64,000 nucleotides of DNA, taken from Ktedonospora formicarum (lineage in GTDB: Bacteria > Chloroflexota > Ktedonobacteria > Ktedonobacterales > Ktedonobacteraceae). Both the position numbers and the translations under genes were made by a program. Under the pieces are notes generated by a model. The model did no database searches. It saw only the letters and a program-made list of their open reading frames with translations, and was not told the origin of the DNA. Positions 62,171-64,000 of the stretch are shown here, one piece after another; position 1 is the stretch's first letter; the number at the start of each line of letters is the position of its first letter. The DNA lies in NCBI RefSeq assembly GCF_016587355.1, contig NZ_BNJF01000006.1:248001-312000 (forward strand), in the 5' to 3' direction.

Positions 62171-64000
62171 ATGATGTCAAAAAGCCAGAGGATGGCCCTC
62201 AAGAGCGCTCAGCAAGCACGTTCCCTCTATACACCAGCAGGCTTTTTTATGATACGAACCCCCGTTCTTTCTTTCGACGTTTACCGCTCCTTTGTTGCTC
62301 CCGCGAATGGCCTTATCCACAGGATGGATGACGAGAATTTCGCGGAGCTTCTAGCAACTGTCGCTCAAGAAACCAATAAGGTGCTTAGAACAGTCGCACA
62401 ATGTCCAGAAGTTGCGCAGGCTCTCCTGGTTGCGAGCCATTCTCTCTTTGAGAGTCTGCAGTACCTGCAACAACCCTTTTCCTCTCGTCGTCAAGAGCGA
62501 GTATATGCAAGCCTTTTACGCTACATTGTGCGTATGAGCACTCGTGCGACTCCTTTTGGCTTATTCTCTGGTATGGCTATAGGGATGCTGGCCGACGAGA
62601 CAACAGCAGAAGTTGCGATGCAACCAGTGCAACAAATTTGTAGCAACGTGGATATAAGTTGGCTCCTTGAAGTCGTGAAAAGCATGGAGCAGAATGAGGA
62701 TATTCGCCCACATCTTCATATCATAGTCAACCCATCTGTCTATTGTGTCGGATCAAGAGCAGTTATTCCTTTTACAGATGCCGATAAAGATGGCAATATC
62801 CGCATGACCACACTGCAGATAACACCAACTGTCAGGTATCTCTTACAGGAGACAAAATTAATACAAACCATAGGAGGACCTCTCCCCTATCATACATTGC
62901 TCGGTCGCCTCCTTCTGGCATTTCCGCAAATGTCAGAGCAGCAAGTTGATCGAATATTACAAGCGTTACTCTATAGAGATTTTCTTCTCACCGATCTGCG
63001 TCCTTCCTTACTTGACAATGATCCTCTCCTTTACGTACTTAAGCGCTTGCAGACTATTCCAGGGGCGCAGTCTCTCTCTCAGGCACTTGGTGAGGTAGTC
63101 ACATCTACACGCAGTGTAGATCAACAGAAATCAGAAGATCCTTTTGTGGCGCTCTCTCAATTGAGAGAGGCTCAGGAAAAGGTCTATAGGCATACCAGAC
63201 CTTCGTCGTATGCTATTGATACTGCCATCAACATCAAAGCACCTCTCCTAAACAAGGCAATAGGTGATGCCGCATCTCAAGCGGCGGAAATATTGTTACG
63301 TATAGCTCCCCTCTCCTCATCTTTCCGTGCACTCCGTCAGTATCATGAAAAATTCATAGAAACCTATGGTATGGATGCAGAAATTCCGCTCTTGACACTG
63401 CTCAGCCCGGAAATAGGACTAGGCCTTCCACATGTATATACGGGAGAAGGGCAGCAACATTTCGCACATACTCTAGCTTCCTCCCAAGGCCCACAACACG
63501 ATGCAATTCTTACAGCCTTGTTCGCAGAGGCGCTCAACAAGGGCGTACAGGAAATTGAGTTGAACGCGTCCATGCTTGATCAGCTTGCATTGTGTACTCC
63601 AAAGGTTCATACCCTTCCCTACAGTACAGTAGAACTCTATTTTCAGATTTGCGCTCGCTCACGTGAGGCGTTGGATACTGGAAATTGGCGTCTCGCTGTG
63701 GCAAATCCACCTGCACTTTTGCCAGGTGGGCGAACTTTTGGGCGCTTCCATAAGATAATGAACCAAAAACAATTGGATGCTCTAAAACAATACATCAAGG
63801 CCGAAGAAGCACTTTTCCCTGATGTAGTATTTGCTGAGCTTAATTATATATTCCCCCTGGAACGCGATATGAATGTTATGCTGCGCCCCCAACTACGTTC
63901 CTATGAAATCGTCATGAATACATGGCCATCAGTCACGCCGGAGAATCGCATTTCTCTCGATGATCTTGTCGTTGGAGTTCGCCCTGACCGCTTCTACCTT
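62171..64000 (+). CDS. LanB-type lantibiotic dehydratase, N-terminal part (runs off the window)
   Basis: 610 codons without a stop up to the window end. Class I dehydratases use glutamyl-tRNA to dehydrate Ser/Thr. Landmarks: YTPAGFFMIRTPVLSFDVY near residue 25, RMSTRATPFGLFSGMAIG near 120, VYTGEGQQHF, PLERDMNVMLRPQLRSYE near the end. All seen parts belong to the N-terminal glutamylation domain; the elimination domain, if present, lies beyond. ATG 62171 is chosen because AGGAAAGGGA ends 7 bp before it; in-frame ATGs at 62174, 62192 and 62249 are weaker. It is in the P4 operon after the M50 gene. Confidence 0.93.
   Translation, partial: MMSKSQRMALKSAQQARSLYTPAGFFMIRTPVLSFDVYRSFVAPANGLIHRMDDENFAELLATVAQETNKVLRTVAQCPEVAQALLVASHSLFESLQYLQQPFSSRRQERVYASLLRYIVRMSTRATPFGLFSGMAIGMLADETTAEVAMQPVQQICSNVDISWLLEVVKSMEQNEDIRPHLHIIVNPSVYCVGSRAVIPFTDADKDGNIRMTTLQITPTVRYLLQETKLIQTIGGPLPYHTLLGRLLLAFPQMSEQQVDRILQALLYRDFLLTDLRPSLLDNDPLLYVLKRLQTIPGAQSLSQALGEVVTSTRSVDQQKSEDPFVALSQLREAQEKVYRHTRPSSYAIDTAINIKAPLLNKAIGDAASQAAEILLRIAPLSSSFRALRQYHEKFIETYGMDAEIPLLTLLSPEIGLGLPHVYTGEGQQHFAHTLASSQGPQHDAILTALFAEALNKGVQEIELNASMLDQLALCTPKVHTLPYSTVELYFQICARSREALDTGNWRLAVANPPALLPGGRTFGRFHKIMNQKQLDALKQYIKAEEALFPDVVFAELNYIFPLERDMNVMLRPQLRSYEIVMNTWPSVTPENRISLDDLVVGVRPDRFYL

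Overview
The window looks like an accessory, insertion-sequence-rich part of a large Chloroflexota genome, most probably a Ktedonobacteria relative. This is an inference from gene content: a MalT-like LuxR regulator with the YWYGYRR N-terminal module, XRE regulators fused to NB-ARC ATPases, an ECF41-type sigma factor, an MmyB-type regulator, a membrane-linked Ser/Thr kinase with a WD40 remnant, and many IS200/IS605 (TnpB), IS982, IS110, IS5, IS630, IS3 and ISL3 elements. No rRNA, CRISPR array or convincing standard tRNA was seen. Many genes are broken by single-base shifts, often in homopolymers, so either real decay or residual assembly error is widespread.

Layout. 0-8 kb: MmyB-type regulator, broken LLM oxidoreductase, SDR scar, LysR regulator, Uma2 fragment, ECF41 sigma factor beside an FAD oxidoreductase. 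8-11 kb: IS982 and a frameshifted IS110. 10.7-17.3 kb: the most intact chromosomal block, a LuxR regulator divergent from an FAD monooxygenase, then a MarR regulator and alpha/beta hydrolase behind an operator-promoter. 17.3-32.8 kb: IS remnants around a nucleotidyltransferase, a secreted protein, a peptidase E, a kinase truncated by a 233-bp MITE and a small membrane protein. 32.9-41 kb: an apparent secreted-toxin island with a zinc-ribbon membrane protein, a frameshifted membrane protein carrying a methyltransferase-like C-terminus, a membrane protein with a new Cys-containing domain, a small lipoprotein-like gene, and a 906-residue protein joining a lipase-like region, the same Cys domain, a Pro/Thr repeat and a CdiA-type nuclease domain, followed 18 bp later by a putative immunity gene.

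41.8-64 kb (end of window): a ribosomally made peptide (RiPP) island. Two short precursors (41867-42049 and 50192-50377) share a leader but differ completely in short Cys-rich cores. Around them are two YcaO proteins, a SagB-type dehydrogenase plus a decayed partial copy, a ThiF-like leader-binding protein, a PqqD-M50 membrane protease and a LanB dehydratase that runs off the window end. Two XRE-NB-ARC regulators lie in the island. Four promoters (before each precursor, the ThiF gene and the M50-LanB operon) share a GCTAG...GACGTT box about 21 bp from a TATACT -10, which ties the pieces into one regulon. The expected chemistry is azole formation on the precursor cysteines (ThiF + YcaO + SagB), possibly combined with Ser/Thr dehydration. 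The final product is not predictable from this window.
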